NCBI RefSeq assembly: GCF_007109405.1
Contig: NZ_VJOY01000001.1
Location: 1-64,000, forward strand
DNA: 64,000 nt
Origin: Pseudomonas mangiferae
Lineage (GTDB): Bacteria > Pseudomonadota > Gammaproteobacteria > Pseudomonadales > Pseudomonadaceae
Reading direction: 5' to 3'
A program made the translations under genes and the position numbers. How positions within the stretch are numbered: the first letter of the stretch is position 1; the number at the start of each line of letters is the position of its first letter. Of this stretch, positions 20,542 to 29,529 are shown piece by piece. A model generated the notes under the pieces. It saw only the letters and a list, made by a program, of their open reading frames with translations. It searched no databases and was not told where the DNA came from.

Positions 20542-21528
20542 TCAGATCTCGGCCGGGTGGACGTGGCCGAACAGTTCCTGGGCGAAGCGCACCCGCTCCT
20601 CGGCGGTTTCCACCACGCCTTGCTCCTGCAGCTCCGCCAGCCGCGCTTCCACCGCGTGGGTGCGCAGGGTCAGGCCGCAGTCGTTGGCGATCTGGATGTT
20701 CAGGCCGGGGCGGGCGTTGAGTTCGAGGATCAGCGGGCCCTTGTCCTCGTCCAGCACCATGTCCACGCCGATGTAGCCCAGGCCGCACAGTTCGTAGCAG
20801 CCGGCGGCGAGCTTCATGAAGCCGTTCCAGTTGGGCAATTGCACGCCGTCCACCGCATTGGTGGTGTCCGGGTGCTTGGTGATCTTGGCGTTCAGCCAGG
20901 TGCCCTTGAGGGTCACGCCGGTGGCCAGGTCGACGCCGACGCCGATGGCGCCCTGGTGCAGGTTGGCCTTGCCGTTGGACTGGCGGGTGGGCAGGCGCAG
21001 CATGGCCATCACCGGGTAGCCCATCAGCACGATGATGCGGATGTCCGGCACCCCTTCGTAGCTGATGCTCTTGAAGATGGGGTCGGGGGTGACGCGGTAT
21101 TCGATCAGCGCCCGGTCACGGTGTCCGCCCAGGGAGTACAGCCCGGTGAGGATGCTGGAGATCTGGTGCTCGATCTCCTCGTGGCTGATGATCTTGCCGG
21201 ACACCGTTTTGAAGCGACCCTCGAAGCGGTCGGCGATCACCATGATGCCGTCGCCGCCGGCGCCCTGGGCCGGCTTGATGACGAAGTCGTTGCGCCCGCC
21301 GATGATCTCGTCGAGGCGCTCGATCTCCTTCTCCGTGGTGATGATCCCGTACATCTCCGGCACGTGAATGCCCGCCTCGATCGCTCGCTCCTTGGTGATG
21401 ATCTTGTCGTCGACGATGGGGTACAGGTGCCGGCGGTTGTACTTCAACACGTAGTCCGCGTTGCGCCGGTTGATGCCCATGATCCCCTTGGCTTCCAGGG
21501 CTTTCCACGTCTTGATCAGACCGAACAT
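20542..21528 (-). CDS. ATP-grasp ligase, alpha-L-glutamate ligase-like (RimK-related)
   Basis: A 328-residue ATP-grasp protein. It has a glycine-rich loop FVIKPAQGAGGDGIMVI (about residues 82-98) and the Mg-binding C-terminal motif LILELNARPGLNIQIAN. This is the RimK / alpha-L-glutamate ligase-like family, which joins an amino acid or other amine to a carboxylate. It starts 3 bases after the stop of the transglutaminase-like membrane protein and ends the three-gene operon, so the three products probably act together at the envelope. The acceptor substrate is unknown. Confidence 0.88.
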   Translation of the reverse strand: MFGLIKTWKALEAKGIMGINRRNADYVLKYNRRHLYPIVDDKIITKERAIEAGIHVPEMYGIITTEKEIERLDEIIGGRNDFVIKPAQGAGGDGIMVIADRFEGRFKTVSGKIISHEEIEHQISSILTGLYSLGGHRDRALIEYRVTPDPIFKSISYEGVPDIRIIVLMGYPVMAMLRLPTRQSNGKANLHQGAIGVGVDLATGVTLKGTWLNAKITKHPDTTNAVDGVQLPNWNGFMKLAAGCYELCGLGYIGVDMVLDEDKGPLILELNARPGLNIQIANDCGLTLRTHAVEARLAELQEQGVVETAEERVRFAQELFGHVHPAEI

Positions 21529-21531
21529 GGC

Positions 21532-23058
21532 TCAATCCTTCAGGAAGGCTTTGAAACGGAACAGCTCGGTCAGGCGGTAGCCGCGGTAGCGACCCATCGC
21601 CAGCATGAAGCCCACCATGATCAGCAGCACCGCCGGGAAGGTGAACACGAAGTACACCAGCTGCGGCACCATCATCAGCAGGTGCGCCAGGGTCGCGGCG
21701 AACAGCGTGCCGATGGCCACCTTGAAGGCGTGGCCGGCGCCGCGTTCTTCCCAGGTGATGGACAGGCGTTCGATGGTCATGGTCAGGATCACCATGGGGA
21801 ACAGCGCCACTGACAGGCCGCGTTCCAGGCCCAGCTTGTGGCTGAGCAGGCTGATCACGGCGATCAGCACCACCACGAAGGTCAGCACCACCGACAGCCG
21901 TGGCAGCATCTGCAACTTGAGGTGTTCCAGGTACGAGCGTAGCGACAGGCCCAGGGCCGTGATGATGGTGAACAGGGCGATGCCGAAGCCCAGCTGGGTC
22001 TCGCGGAAGGCCAGGGCGATCAGCACCGGGGTGAAGGTGCCGAGGGTCTGCAGGCCGATCAGGTTGCGCAGGATCAAAATCACCAGCACCCCGATGGGGA
22101 TCATGATCATGATCTGGTAGGTCTGCTGGGTCTGCAGCGGCAGGCCGTAGAGGGAATATTCGAGGAAGTCGACGTCGGTGTTCTCGTCGGTGAGCTTGGC
22201 CAGGCGGATGGCGTTCATCTCGCTGTTGTTCAGGGTGAAGGTTACCTGGGCCTTCTTGCCGCCCTCGATGGTCAGCAGGTTCTCGTCGCCGATCCACCAC
22301 ACCAGGCGATCAGCCGGCAGGCCCTGCTCGCCGGTCTCGGGGTTGAAGTACAGCCACTTGTCGCCGTTGAAGCTGCGCATCCACAGCTCGGGAGTCTGGG
22401 GCTGGTCCGCCACCAGGCGGATGGTGTGGACGCGTTCCATCGGCACGTGGGCGATGGACAGCAGCAGCTCGATGATCCGCGCCTTGTTGGGGGTGGAGGC
22501 GTCGCCCGCCATCAGCAGCTTGACGTTGTCGTCGTTGGCGTTGTTGACCCGGCGGATGGTCTCGCTGATGAAGGTTTCGACATCGGCAGAGTGCTGGCGG
22601 ATCGGCGCCATCAGCGCCTCGGCGGCGATCTTCTCGGGCCCGCTGACGGCGATGCTGTCGCGAAAGATCGAGCCTTTTTCCTTGGGCTTTTCGCCGCTGT
22701 AGCGCTTGGTCAGCACCAGCCGGTAGTACAGGGTCTGGTTGCCGTTGGCGCGGCGCGCGGACCAGGTCACCTTACGGTTGCCGTCGACCCGGTTGATGCT
22801 CACGCCGTAGTTGTTGGAGATGAAGCTCTCGTTGAGGCTGACGTAGTCCTGGTTGAGCGGCGGCACGAACATCTGCAGCTTCACCGGCCCCTTGGACGCC
22901 GCCTGGAATTCGACCTTGGCGTCGATGTTCCACAGGTCGTCCGTCTCGTCCTCGGTCACCGGGATGCCCTGGACGAAGATCTGGTACGCCGTGATCAGGA
23001 CACCCAGGGTCACCAGGATGGCGATGAGCACTTTCAGATGCAGGGTAAGAGCGCGCAT
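21532..23058 (-). CDS. Inactive transglutaminase fused to a seven-helix membrane domain (UUP1-like)
   Basis: A 508-residue membrane protein. One N-terminal helix (about residues 5-28) precedes a large periplasmic domain of the inactive-transglutaminase type (about 30-290). The C-terminal half (about 300-495) is a multi-pass membrane domain, with MIMIPIGVLVILILRNLIG as its first segment. This matches the Transglut_i_TM / 7TM_transglut pair. The ATG at 23058 lies 7 bases after the upstream stop and has no Shine-Dalgarno (preceded by CCCCCC), pointing to translational coupling. The open frame to 23142 overlaps the upstream gene. Confidence 0.85.
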   Translation of the reverse strand: MRALTLHLKVLIAILVTLGVLITAYQIFVQGIPVTEDETDDLWNIDAKVEFQAASKGPVKLQMFVPPLNQDYVSLNESFISNNYGVSINRVDGNRKVTWSARRANGNQTLYYRLVLTKRYSGEKPKEKGSIFRDSIAVSGPEKIAAEALMAPIRQHSADVETFISETIRRVNNANDDNVKLLMAGDASTPNKARIIELLLSIAHVPMERVHTIRLVADQPQTPELWMRSFNGDKWLYFNPETGEQGLPADRLVWWIGDENLLTIEGGKKAQVTFTLNNSEMNAIRLAKLTDENTDVDFLEYSLYGLPLQTQQTYQIMIMIPIGVLVILILRNLIGLQTLGTFTPVLIALAFRETQLGFGIALFTIITALGLSLRSYLEHLKLQMLPRLSVVLTFVVVLIAVISLLSHKLGLERGLSVALFPMVILTMTIERLSITWEERGAGHAFKVAIGTLFAATLAHLLMMVPQLVYFVFTFPAVLLIMVGFMLAMGRYRGYRLTELFRFKAFLKD

Positions 23059-23065
23059 GGGGGGA

Positions 23066-23602
23066 TTACTCGGCAGAATTCGCAACGGTGGCACAACCGG
23101 GCTTGCCGGCCGCGTATTTGAGACTCGGGTCGACCAGCGCATCGAAGCGCTTGAGTGCGTCCGAGCCGATCAGCAGCGGGTATTGGAAGGCGCTGCGGTC
23201 GGTCAAGTTCACTTCTATGCTGCGCAGGGCCTTGCCCATGCAGATCTGCAGCTCGACCACCGGGCGGGCGGTGTAGGTCTTTTCGTCTTCGGGATCGTAG
23301 TCGCCGGCGCGGCGCTTGATCTTGCTGATGCGCGCCAGCGGCAGTTCGATGGGGTGGTCGTGGGCGTCGTCCAGGGCCAGGTAGAAACGCACCCAGGGCT
23401 CGCCGTCGCGCTTGAAGCGCTCGATGTCCCGGGCACTCAGGGAGGCGGTCTTGGCACCGGTGTCCAGCTTGGCCGGCACCTGCAGGGACAGGTCGGCGAG
23501 GGCGGCGTATTCGTTCAGACCATAGACGGTCTTTTCGGTGGCTTGGCTCAGGACGGGAGTACAGAGCAGGCAATACAGCAGAGCGAAAGGCGCGAGTCTC
23601 AT
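23066..23602 (-). CDS. Periplasmic retropepsin-like protein (RimB / zinc-protease family PF05618)
   Basis: A 178-residue exported protein. A signal peptide covers about residues 1-21 (ends VLSQA). The mature part has AKLDTGAKTASL near residues 44-55; the D-T-G-A core is that of retropepsin-like aspartic proteases, and YPLLIGSDAL is the downstream strand. The family is often annotated as ATP-dependent zinc protease, which the sequence does not support. It is the first gene of the operon with the transglutaminase-like and ATP-grasp genes. I recall related clusters linked to osmotic-stress tolerance in pseudomonads, but cannot confirm this here. Confidence 0.85.
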   Translation of the reverse strand: MRLAPFALLYCLLCTPVLSQATEKTVYGLNEYAALADLSLQVPAKLDTGAKTASLSARDIERFKRDGEPWVRFYLALDDAHDHPIELPLARISKIKRRAGDYDPEDEKTYTARPVVELQICMGKALRSIEVNLTDRSAFQYPLLIGSDALKRFDALVDPSLKYAAGKPGCATVANSAE

Positions 23603-23808
23603 AAGTCCTTGGGATCTGTCGCGGTCGTCGGGTAGGTATGACCGGCGAAGTCGGCCCTGGTGCCCGGCCCGTGTCGACGGCAGGCATGGCGCCTCCGTCC
23701 GGCAAGTGCGGGCGGCATTCTAGCACGGTGCTTTTCCCTGGCGACAGGCGGCAAGGTGGCCATCGGCGGTCGGATGACTTAGGCCGATGAGCGTCGATCA
23801 GTCGGATG

Positions 23809-23822
23809 GATTGTCGACAATC
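23809..23822. promoter_or_regulatory. GATTGTCGACAATC palindrome, GntR operator copy 1
   Basis: A perfect 14-bp palindrome 72 bases before the gntR start codon. TTGTCGACAA-type dyads are typical of FCD-subfamily GntR regulators. It probably covers the promoter of the prp operon. The rest of the 23603-23884 gap shows no gene. Confidence 0.75.
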
Positions 23823-23885
23823 TATTCGCGGGTGTTTGACGGGCGTGCGCCCAGGGAGTAATTTGCGCGGCAACTCGAAACGAGG

Positions 23886-23893
23886 TGTCGACA
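23886..23893. promoter_or_regulatory. TGTCGACA core, GntR operator copy 2 at the start codon
   Basis: The 8-bp core of the upstream palindrome recurs directly before the ATG at 23894, next to the GAGG ribosome binding site. The centres are about 74 bp apart, close to seven helical turns, so two dimers could sit on the same face of the DNA or form a loop. Confidence 0.5.
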
Positions 23894-24625
23894 ATGAGCC
23901 TGGAAGCCCTCGACGCATCCCCGGCGTTGCCCGGTGATCCGGAAACCCTGTCCGAACACGTGTTCCGGCGCATCCAGGCGGCCATCGTGCAGGGCGAGAT
24001 CGCCCCGGGCAGCAAGATCTCCGAACCGGAGCTGGCCCGTGCCTACGGCATCAGCCGCGGCCCGTTGCGGGAGGCGATCCACCGGCTGGAAGGGCAGAAG
24101 CTGCTGGTGCGCATCCCCCACGTCGGCGCCCGGGTGGTCTCCCTGAGCCACAGCGAGCTGATCGAACTCTACGAAATCCGCGAATCCCTCGAAGGCATGG
24201 CCTGCCGGCTGGCCGCCCAGCGCATGAGCCAGGGCGAGATCGACGAGCTGCGCCGGGTGCTGGACACCCACGAGCGGGACGCCGCGTTCCAGGCGGGCGT
24301 CGGTTATTACCAGCAGGAGGGCGACTTCGACTTCCACTACCGGATCATTCAGGGTAGTGGCAACCGCACCCTGACCCAGATGCTCTGCGGCGAGTTGTAC
24401 CAACTGGTGCGCATGTACCGCATCCAGTTCTCCGCCACCCCGAACCGGCCGCGCCAGGCCTTCCACGAGCACCATCGCATTCTCGACGCCATCGCCGACC
24501 GTGACGGCGAACTGGCCGAGCTGCTGATGCGCCGGCACATCGCCGCGTCCAAACGCAACATCGAGCGTCACTACAACGGCCCCAGCGCCACCGACAAGAA
24601 CGTCACGCCACGAGGTGAGTCATGA
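23894..24625 (+). CDS. prpR: GntR-family regulator of the 2-methylcitrate operon
   Basis: A 243-residue GntR regulator. The N-terminal winged helix includes [20 protein letters not shown], and the C-terminal FCD domain (about residues 90-220) has the metal-binding-type acid/histidine positions seen around DFDFHYRI and FHEHHRIL. The open frame begins with GTG at 23885, but ATG 23894 has GAGG at 8-base spacing. It overlaps prpB by 4 bases (ATGA) and leads the operon, so it is presumably autoregulated and relieved by a 2-methylcitrate-cycle intermediate. The symbol follows its position; it is unrelated to enterobacterial sigma-54 PrpR. Confidence 0.9.
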   Translation: MSLEALDASPALPGDPETLSEHVFRRIQAAIVQGEIAPGSKISEPELARAYGISRGPLREAIHRLEGQKLLVRIPHVGARVVSLSHSELIELYEIRESLEGMACRLAAQRMSQGEIDELRRVLDTHERDAAFQAGVGYYQQEGDFDFHYRIIQGSGNRTLTQMLCGELYQLVRMYRIQFSATPNRPRQAFHEHHRILDAIADRDGELAELLMRRHIAASKRNIERHYNGPSATDKNVTPRGES

Positions 24626-25518
24626 GTCAATCCGCTACCCGTTCCAGCCCCGGCCAGCGCTTCCGCGACGCGGTCGCCAGCGAGCGTCCGCTGCAGATCG
24701 TCGGCACCATCAATGCCAACCACGCGCTGCTGGCCCAGCGCGCCGGCTTCAAGGCCATCTACATCTCCGGCGGCGGCGTGGCCGCCGGCTCCCTGGGGGT
24801 GCCCGACCTGGGCATCACCGGCCTGGACGACGTGCTCACCGACGTGCGCCGCATCACCGACGTCTGCGACCTGCCGCTGCTGGTGGACGTGGACACCGGC
24901 TTCGGCTCCTCGGCGTTCAACGTCGCCCGCACCGTGCGCTCCATGAACAAGTTCGGCGCCGCCGCCATCCATATCGAGGATCAGGTGGGCGCCAAGCGCT
25001 GCGGGCACCGGCCGAACAAGGAGATCGTCTCCCAGCAGGAAATGGTCGACCGCATCAAGGCTGCGGTTGACGCCCGCCTGGATGACAGCTTCGTGATCAT
25101 GGCGCGCACTGACGCCCTGGCGGTGGAGGGGCTGGAGTCGGCCCTGGACCGCGCTGCCGCCTGCATCGAAGCGGGCGCCGACATGGTGTTCCCCGAGGCC
25201 ATCACCGAGCTGCAGATGTACAAGCTATTCGCCGACAAGGTGAAGGTGCCGGTGCTGGCCAACCTCACCGAGTTCGGCGCCACGCCGCTGTTCACCGTGG
25301 ACGAGTTGCGCGAAGTGGGCGTGGCCATGGCCCTCTACCCGCTGTCCGCGTTCCGCGCCATGAACAAGGCGGCGGAGAACGTCTTCACCGCCATTCGTCG
25401 CGACGGCAGCCAGAAGAACGTGGTGGACACCATGCAGACCCGCATGGAGCTCTACGATCGCATCGACTACCACCGTTTCGAGCAGAAGCTCGATGCGCTG
25501 TTCGCCCAGAACAAATGA
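24622..25518 (+). CDS. prpB: 2-Methylisocitrate lyase
   Basis: At 298 residues this has the usual PrpB length. It shows the isocitrate lyase-superfamily signature KRCGH (about residues 127-131), the metal-binding [10 protein letters not shown], and IEDQ in the strand before the signature. It cleaves 2-methylisocitrate to pyruvate and succinate, the last step of propionyl-CoA oxidation. It starts in the gntR stop codon (ATGA), so it is coupled to the regulator. A GC-rich hairpin follows before prpC. Confidence 0.97.
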   Translation: MSQSATRSSPGQRFRDAVASERPLQIVGTINANHALLAQRAGFKAIYISGGGVAAGSLGVPDLGITGLDDVLTDVRRITDVCDLPLLVDVDTGFGSSAFNVARTVRSMNKFGAAAIHIEDQVGAKRCGHRPNKEIVSQQEMVDRIKAAVDARLDDSFVIMARTDALAVEGLESALDRAAACIEAGADMVFPEAITELQMYKLFADKVKVPVLANLTEFGATPLFTVDELREVGVAMALYPLSAFRAMNKAAENVFTAIRRDGSQKNVVDTMQTRMELYDRIDYHRFEQKLDALFAQNK

Positions 25519-25556
25519 CCCGGCGCGGCCGCCTGGCCGCCGCCGCCTCTGCCCCT

Positions 25557-25576
25557 CCGGCCGCCCTCGCGGCCGG
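25557..25576 (+). other. Perfect 8-bp hairpin in the prpB-prpC spacer
   Basis: CCGGCCGC and GCGGCCGG pair around CCTC. No T-run follows, and the prpC ribosome binding site (AAAGAAGGAGAA) lies about 15 bases downstream. It is one of four spacer hairpins in the operon. Confidence 0.5.
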
Positions 25577-25603
25577 TCTGCATGAAGAAAGAAGGAGAAT
25601 GCC

Positions 25604-26731
25604 ATGGCTGAAGCAAAGGTATTGAGCGGCGCGGGCCTGCGCGGCCAGGTGGCCGGGCAGACCGCTCTGTCCACCGTGGGCCAGTCCGGCGCCGGGCTCA
25701 CCTACCGCGGCTATGACGTCCGCGAGCTGGCCGCGGAGGCCCGCTTCGAGGAAGTCGCCTACCTGCTGCTGTACGGCGAGCTGCCCAACGCCGAGCAACT
25801 GGCCGGCTACCTGAAGAAACTCCAGGGCCTGCGGGACCTGCCCCGGGAGCTGCGCGAAGTGCTCGAGCGCATCCCGGCCAACGCCCACCCCATGGACGTG
25901 ATGCGCACTGGCGCGTCGATGCTCGGCAATCTGGAGCCGGAGCAGGACTTCTCCCGCCAGAACGACGTGGCCGACCGCCTGCTGGCGGCCTCCCCGGCGA
26001 TCATGTGCTACTGGTACCGCTTCACCCACCAGGGCGTGCGCATCGCGTGCACCAGCGACGAGGAATCCATCGGCGGGCACTTCCTGCACCTGCTGCATGG
26101 CAAGAAGCCCAGCGAACTGCACCGCAAGGTGATGGACGTGTCGCTGATCCTCTACGCGGAGCACGAGTTCAACGCGTCCACCTTCACCGCCCGGGTCTGC
26201 GCGTCCACCCTGAGCGACCTGTATTCCTGCGTGACCGGGGCCATCGGCTCCCTGCGCGGGCCGCTGCACGGCGGCGCCAACGAGGCGGCCATGGAGCTGA
26301 TCGAGCGCTTCGCCCGCCCCGAGGATGCGGTGACCGAGCTGTTGGCGATGCTGGCGCGCAAGGACAAGATCATGGGCTTCGGCCATGCCATCTACCGGGA
26401 TTCCGACCCGCGCAACGAGGTGATCAAGGCCTGGTCGAAGCGCCTGGCCGACGAAGTGGGCGACACCGTCCTCTACCCGGTCTCCGAAGCCATCGACAAG
26501 ACCATGTGGGAGCAGAAGAAGCTGTTCCCCAACGCCGACTTCTACCATGCCTCGGCGTACCACTTCATGGGCATTCCCACCAAGCTGTTCACGCCGATCT
26601 TCGTCTGCTCGCGGACCAGCGGCTGGTGCGCCCACGTGTTCGAACAGCGCGCCAACAACCGCATCATCCGCCCGAGCGCCGAGTACACCGGTGTCGAGCA
26701 GCGTCCGTTCGTCAGCCTCGACAAACGCTGA
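25604..26731 (+). CDS. prpC: 2-Methylcitrate synthase
   Basis: A 375-residue citrate synthase-fold enzyme that condenses propionyl-CoA with oxaloacetate. It has GPLHGGANEAAMELI, with the oxaloacetate-binding histidine, and the citrate synthase signature GFGHAIYRDSDPRNEVIK with catalytic histidine and aspartate. It is shorter than housekeeping GltA (about 430), as usual for PrpC. A very good ribosome binding site precedes ATG 25604. It sits between prpB and acnD. Confidence 0.97.
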   Translation: MAEAKVLSGAGLRGQVAGQTALSTVGQSGAGLTYRGYDVRELAAEARFEEVAYLLLYGELPNAEQLAGYLKKLQGLRDLPRELREVLERIPANAHPMDVMRTGASMLGNLEPEQDFSRQNDVADRLLAASPAIMCYWYRFTHQGVRIACTSDEESIGGHFLHLLHGKKPSELHRKVMDVSLILYAEHEFNASTFTARVCASTLSDLYSCVTGAIGSLRGPLHGGANEAAMELIERFARPEDAVTELLAMLARKDKIMGFGHAIYRDSDPRNEVIKAWSKRLADEVGDTVLYPVSEAIDKTMWEQKKLFPNADFYHASAYHFMGIPTKLFTPIFVCSRTSGWCAHVFEQRANNRIIRPSAEYTGVEQRPFVSLDKR

Positions 26732-26738
26732 GCGGAAC

Positions 26739-26762
26739 CGGGGCCCGCTCCGGCGGGCCCCG
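26739..26762 (+). other. Perfect 10-bp hairpin in the prpC-acnD spacer
   Basis: CGGGGCCCGC and GCGGGCCCCG pair around TCCG, 7 bases after the prpC stop. The lack of a T-run argues against a simple terminator. Confidence 0.6.
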
Positions 26763-26806
26763 TCGCTCGAGCCCATTAGAACGATTCCGTGATTGAGTCC
26801 TGTGCC

Positions 26807-29428
26807 ATGAACACCGCAAACCGCAAGCCTTTGCCGGGCACCTCGCTGGATTACTTCGACACCCGCGCCGTGGTCGACGCGATCCAGCCCGGGGCCTACG
26901 ACACATTGCCCTACACCTCGCGGGTGCTGGCCGAGAACCTGGTCCGCCGCTGCGATCCGCAGACCCTGGTGGAATCGCTCAAGCAGCTCATCGAGCGCCG
27001 CCGCGACCTGGACTTCCCCTGGTTCCCGGCCCGGGTGGTGTGCCATGACATCCTTGGCCAGACGGCCCTGGTGGACCTGGCCGGCCTTCGCGATGCCATC
27101 GCCGAGCAGGGTGGCGACCCCGCCATGATCAACCCGGTGGTGCCGACGCAACTGATCGTCGACCACTCCCTGGCGGTGGAATGCGGCGGCTTCGACCCGG
27201 ACGCCTTCGCCAAGAACCGCGCCATCGAGGATCGCCGCAACGAGGACCGCTTCCACTTCATCAACTGGACCAAGAAAGCGTTCCAGAACGTCGACGTGAT
27301 TCCCCCGGGCAACGGCATCCTCCACCAGATCAACCTGGAGCGGATGAGCCCGGTGATCCAGGCCCGCGAGGGCGTGGCCTTCCCGGACACCCTGGTGGGT
27401 ACGGATTCCCACACCCCCATGGTTGACGCGCTGGGTGTGATCGCCGTCGGTGTCGGCGGCCTGGAGGCGGAAAGCGTGATGCTCGGCCGGGCCTCCTGGA
27501 TGCGCCTGCCGGACATCATCGGCGTCGAGCTGACCGGCAAGCCGGCGCCGGGCATCACCGCCACCGACATCGTCCTCACCCTCACCGAATTCCTGCGCCA
27601 GTCCCGGGTGGTCGGCGCCTACCTGGAGTTCTACGGGGAGGGCACCGCCAACCTGACCCTGGGCGACCGCGCCACCATCGCCAACATGGCTCCAGAGTTC
27701 GGCGCCACCGCGGCGATGTTCTACATCGACCAGCAGACCATCGACTACCTCAAACTCACCGGGCGCGAGGACGAGCAGGTGGCGCTGGTGGAAACCTACG
27801 CGCGGCAGACCGGCCTGTGGGGCGAGACCCTGGCCGGTGCGGTGTACGAGCGGGTGCTGCACTTCGACCTGTCCAGCGTGGTGCGAACCCTGGCCGGCCC
27901 GTCCAACCCGCATCGCCGGCTGCCGGTGTCGGCCCTGGCCGAGCGGGGGATCGCCGGCCAGTGGGAGGAGGTGCCGGGGCAGATGCCCGATGGCGCGGTG
28001 ATCATCGCCGCCATCACCAGCTGCACCAACACCAACAACCCGCGCAACATGGTGGCCGCCGGCCTGCTGGCGCGTAACGCCAATCGCGCCGGGCTGACCC
28101 GCAAGCCGTGGGTGAAGAGTTCCCTGGCGCCCGGCTCCAAGGCCGTGGCGCTGTACCTGGAGGAGGGTGGCCTGCTGCCCGAGCTGGAGGCCCTGGGCTT
28201 CGGCGTGGTGGCCTTTGCCTGCACCACCTGCAACGGCATGTCCGGCGCGCTGGACCCGGCGATCCAGCAGGAAATCATCGACCGCGACCTGTATGCCACC
28301 GCCGTGCTGTCCGGCAACCGCAACTTCGACGGGCGTATCCACCCCTACGCCAAGCAGGCCTTCCTCGCCTCGCCGCCCCTGGTGGTGGCCTACGCCATCG
28401 CTGGCACCATCCGCTTCGACATCGAGAAGGACGTGCTCGGCCATGACGCCAGCGGCAAGGAAATCCGCCTGAAGGACATCTGGCCGAGCGACGCGGAGAT
28501 CGACGCGGTGGTGGAGGCCTCGGTGAAGCCGGAGCAGTTCCGCAAGGTGTACATCCCCATGTTCGCCGTCCAGGAAGGCAGCGCCGAGGACGTCAGCCCG
28601 CTGTACCCGTGGCGCGCCATGAGCACCTACATCCGGCGCCCGCCCTATTGGGAAGGCGCCCTGGCGGGCGAGCGCAGCCTCAAGGGCATGCGCCCGCTGG
28701 CGGTGCTGCCGGACAACATCACCACCGACCACCTGTCGCCGTCCAACGCCATCCTGGCGAACAGCGCCGCGGGCGAATACCTGGCGAAAATGGGCCTGCC
28801 AGAGGAGGACTTCAACTCCTACGCCACCCACCGCGGCGACCACCTGACCGCCCAGCGCGCCACCTTCGCCAACCCGCAGCTGGTCAACGAGATGGCGGTG
28901 GTGGATGGCCAGGTGAAGAAGGGCTCCTTGGCCCGGGTCGAGCCGGACGGCACGGTCATGCGCATGTGGGAGGCCATCGAGACCTATATGGCGCGCAAGC
29001 AGCCGCTGATCATCATCGCCGGTGCCGACTACGGCCAGGGCTCGTCCCGTGACTGGGCGGCCAAGGGCGTGCGCCTGGCGGGGGTCGAGGCCATCGTCGC
29101 CGAGGGCTTCGAGCGCATCCACCGCACCAACCTGATCGGCATGGGCGTCCTGCCCCTGGAGTTCAAGCCGGGCACCGACCGCAAGACCCTGGGCATCGAC
29201 GGCAGCGAGACCTACGACGTGGTGGGCGAGCGCACGCCCCGGGCCGACCTGACTCTGGTGATCCAGCGCAAGGACGGCGAACGCCTGGAGGTGCCGGTCA
29301 CCTGCCGGCTGGACACCGCCGAGGAAGTCTCGATCTACGAGGCCGGTGGCGTACTGCAGCGGTTTGCCCAGGACTTCCTGGAGTCTGCGGTGGCGGCGAC
29401 CGCCGCGGCCATGTCGGCCACGGTGTAA
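26807..29428 (+). CDS. acnD: Fe-S 2-methylcitrate dehydratase (aconitase family)
   Basis: An 873-residue aconitase-superfamily protein. The three [4Fe-4S] cysteines are in TSCTNTNNPRNM and ACTTCNGMSG, and the C-terminal swivel domain includes GADYGQGSSRDWAAKG. It dehydrates 2-methylcitrate and works with PrpF, which isomerises the 2-methylaconitate product. A GTG at 26789 would add six residues; ATG 26807 gives MNTANRKPLPGT, like other AcnD proteins, though its Shine-Dalgarno is weak. It is paired with prpF and prpD, as in P. aeruginosa. Confidence 0.95.
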   Translation: MNTANRKPLPGTSLDYFDTRAVVDAIQPGAYDTLPYTSRVLAENLVRRCDPQTLVESLKQLIERRRDLDFPWFPARVVCHDILGQTALVDLAGLRDAIAEQGGDPAMINPVVPTQLIVDHSLAVECGGFDPDAFAKNRAIEDRRNEDRFHFINWTKKAFQNVDVIPPGNGILHQINLERMSPVIQAREGVAFPDTLVGTDSHTPMVDALGVIAVGVGGLEAESVMLGRASWMRLPDIIGVELTGKPAPGITATDIVLTLTEFLRQSRVVGAYLEFYGEGTANLTLGDRATIANMAPEFGATAAMFYIDQQTIDYLKLTGREDEQVALVETYARQTGLWGETLAGAVYERVLHFDLSSVVRTLAGPSNPHRRLPVSALAERGIAGQWEEVPGQMPDGAVIIAAITSCTNTNNPRNMVAAGLLARNANRAGLTRKPWVKSSLAPGSKAVALYLEEGGLLPELEALGFGVVAFACTTCNGMSGALDPAIQQEIIDRDLYATAVLSGNRNFDGRIHPYAKQAFLASPPLVVAYAIAGTIRFDIEKDVLGHDASGKEIRLKDIWPSDAEIDAVVEASVKPEQFRKVYIPMFAVQEGSAEDVSPLYPWRAMSTYIRRPPYWEGALAGERSLKGMRPLAVLPDNITTDHLSPSNAILANSAAGEYLAKMGLPEEDFNSYATHRGDHLTAQRATFANPQLVNEMAVVDGQVKKGSLARVEPDGTVMRMWEAIETYMARKQPLIIIAGADYGQGSSRDWAAKGVRLAGVEAIVAEGFERIHRTNLIGMGVLPLEFKPGTDRKTLGIDGSETYDVVGERTPRADLTLVIQRKDGERLEVPVTCRLDTAEEVSIYEAGGVLQRFAQDFLESAVAATAAAMSATV

Positions 29429-29433
29429 GACAT

Positions 29434-29474
29434 GATCGCTGTCCGCCTGGCGCGACGCCAGGCGGACAGCGATC
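29434..29474 (+). other. Perfect 19-bp hairpin in the acnD-prpF spacer
   Basis: The arms 29434-29452 and 29456-29474 (each begins or ends in GATC and includes GTCCGCCTGG or its complement) are fully complementary around a 3-nt loop. The hairpin begins 5 bases after the acnD stop. No T-run follows, so it is not a standard rho-independent terminator. A processing, stability or attenuation role is possible. Confidence 0.8.
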
Positions 29475-29529
29475 TGAACTCAACCGGCCCTGCGCGCGGT
29501 CCGCGCGGGGCGTTTTCAGGAGCCTGAGT

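Noticed and set aside
26789-26806. GTG start of acnD at 26789
   Set aside because: No ribosome binding site; the ATG at 26807 gives the family N-terminus MNTANRKPLPGT.
25385-29122. Very long open frame (1245 codons) on the - strand across prpB-acnD
   Set aside because: It is antisense to well-conserved enzymes with clear motifs. Long antisense frames arise in GC-rich DNA with strong third-position bias. The translation is low-complexity, rich in His, Gln, Gly and Arg.
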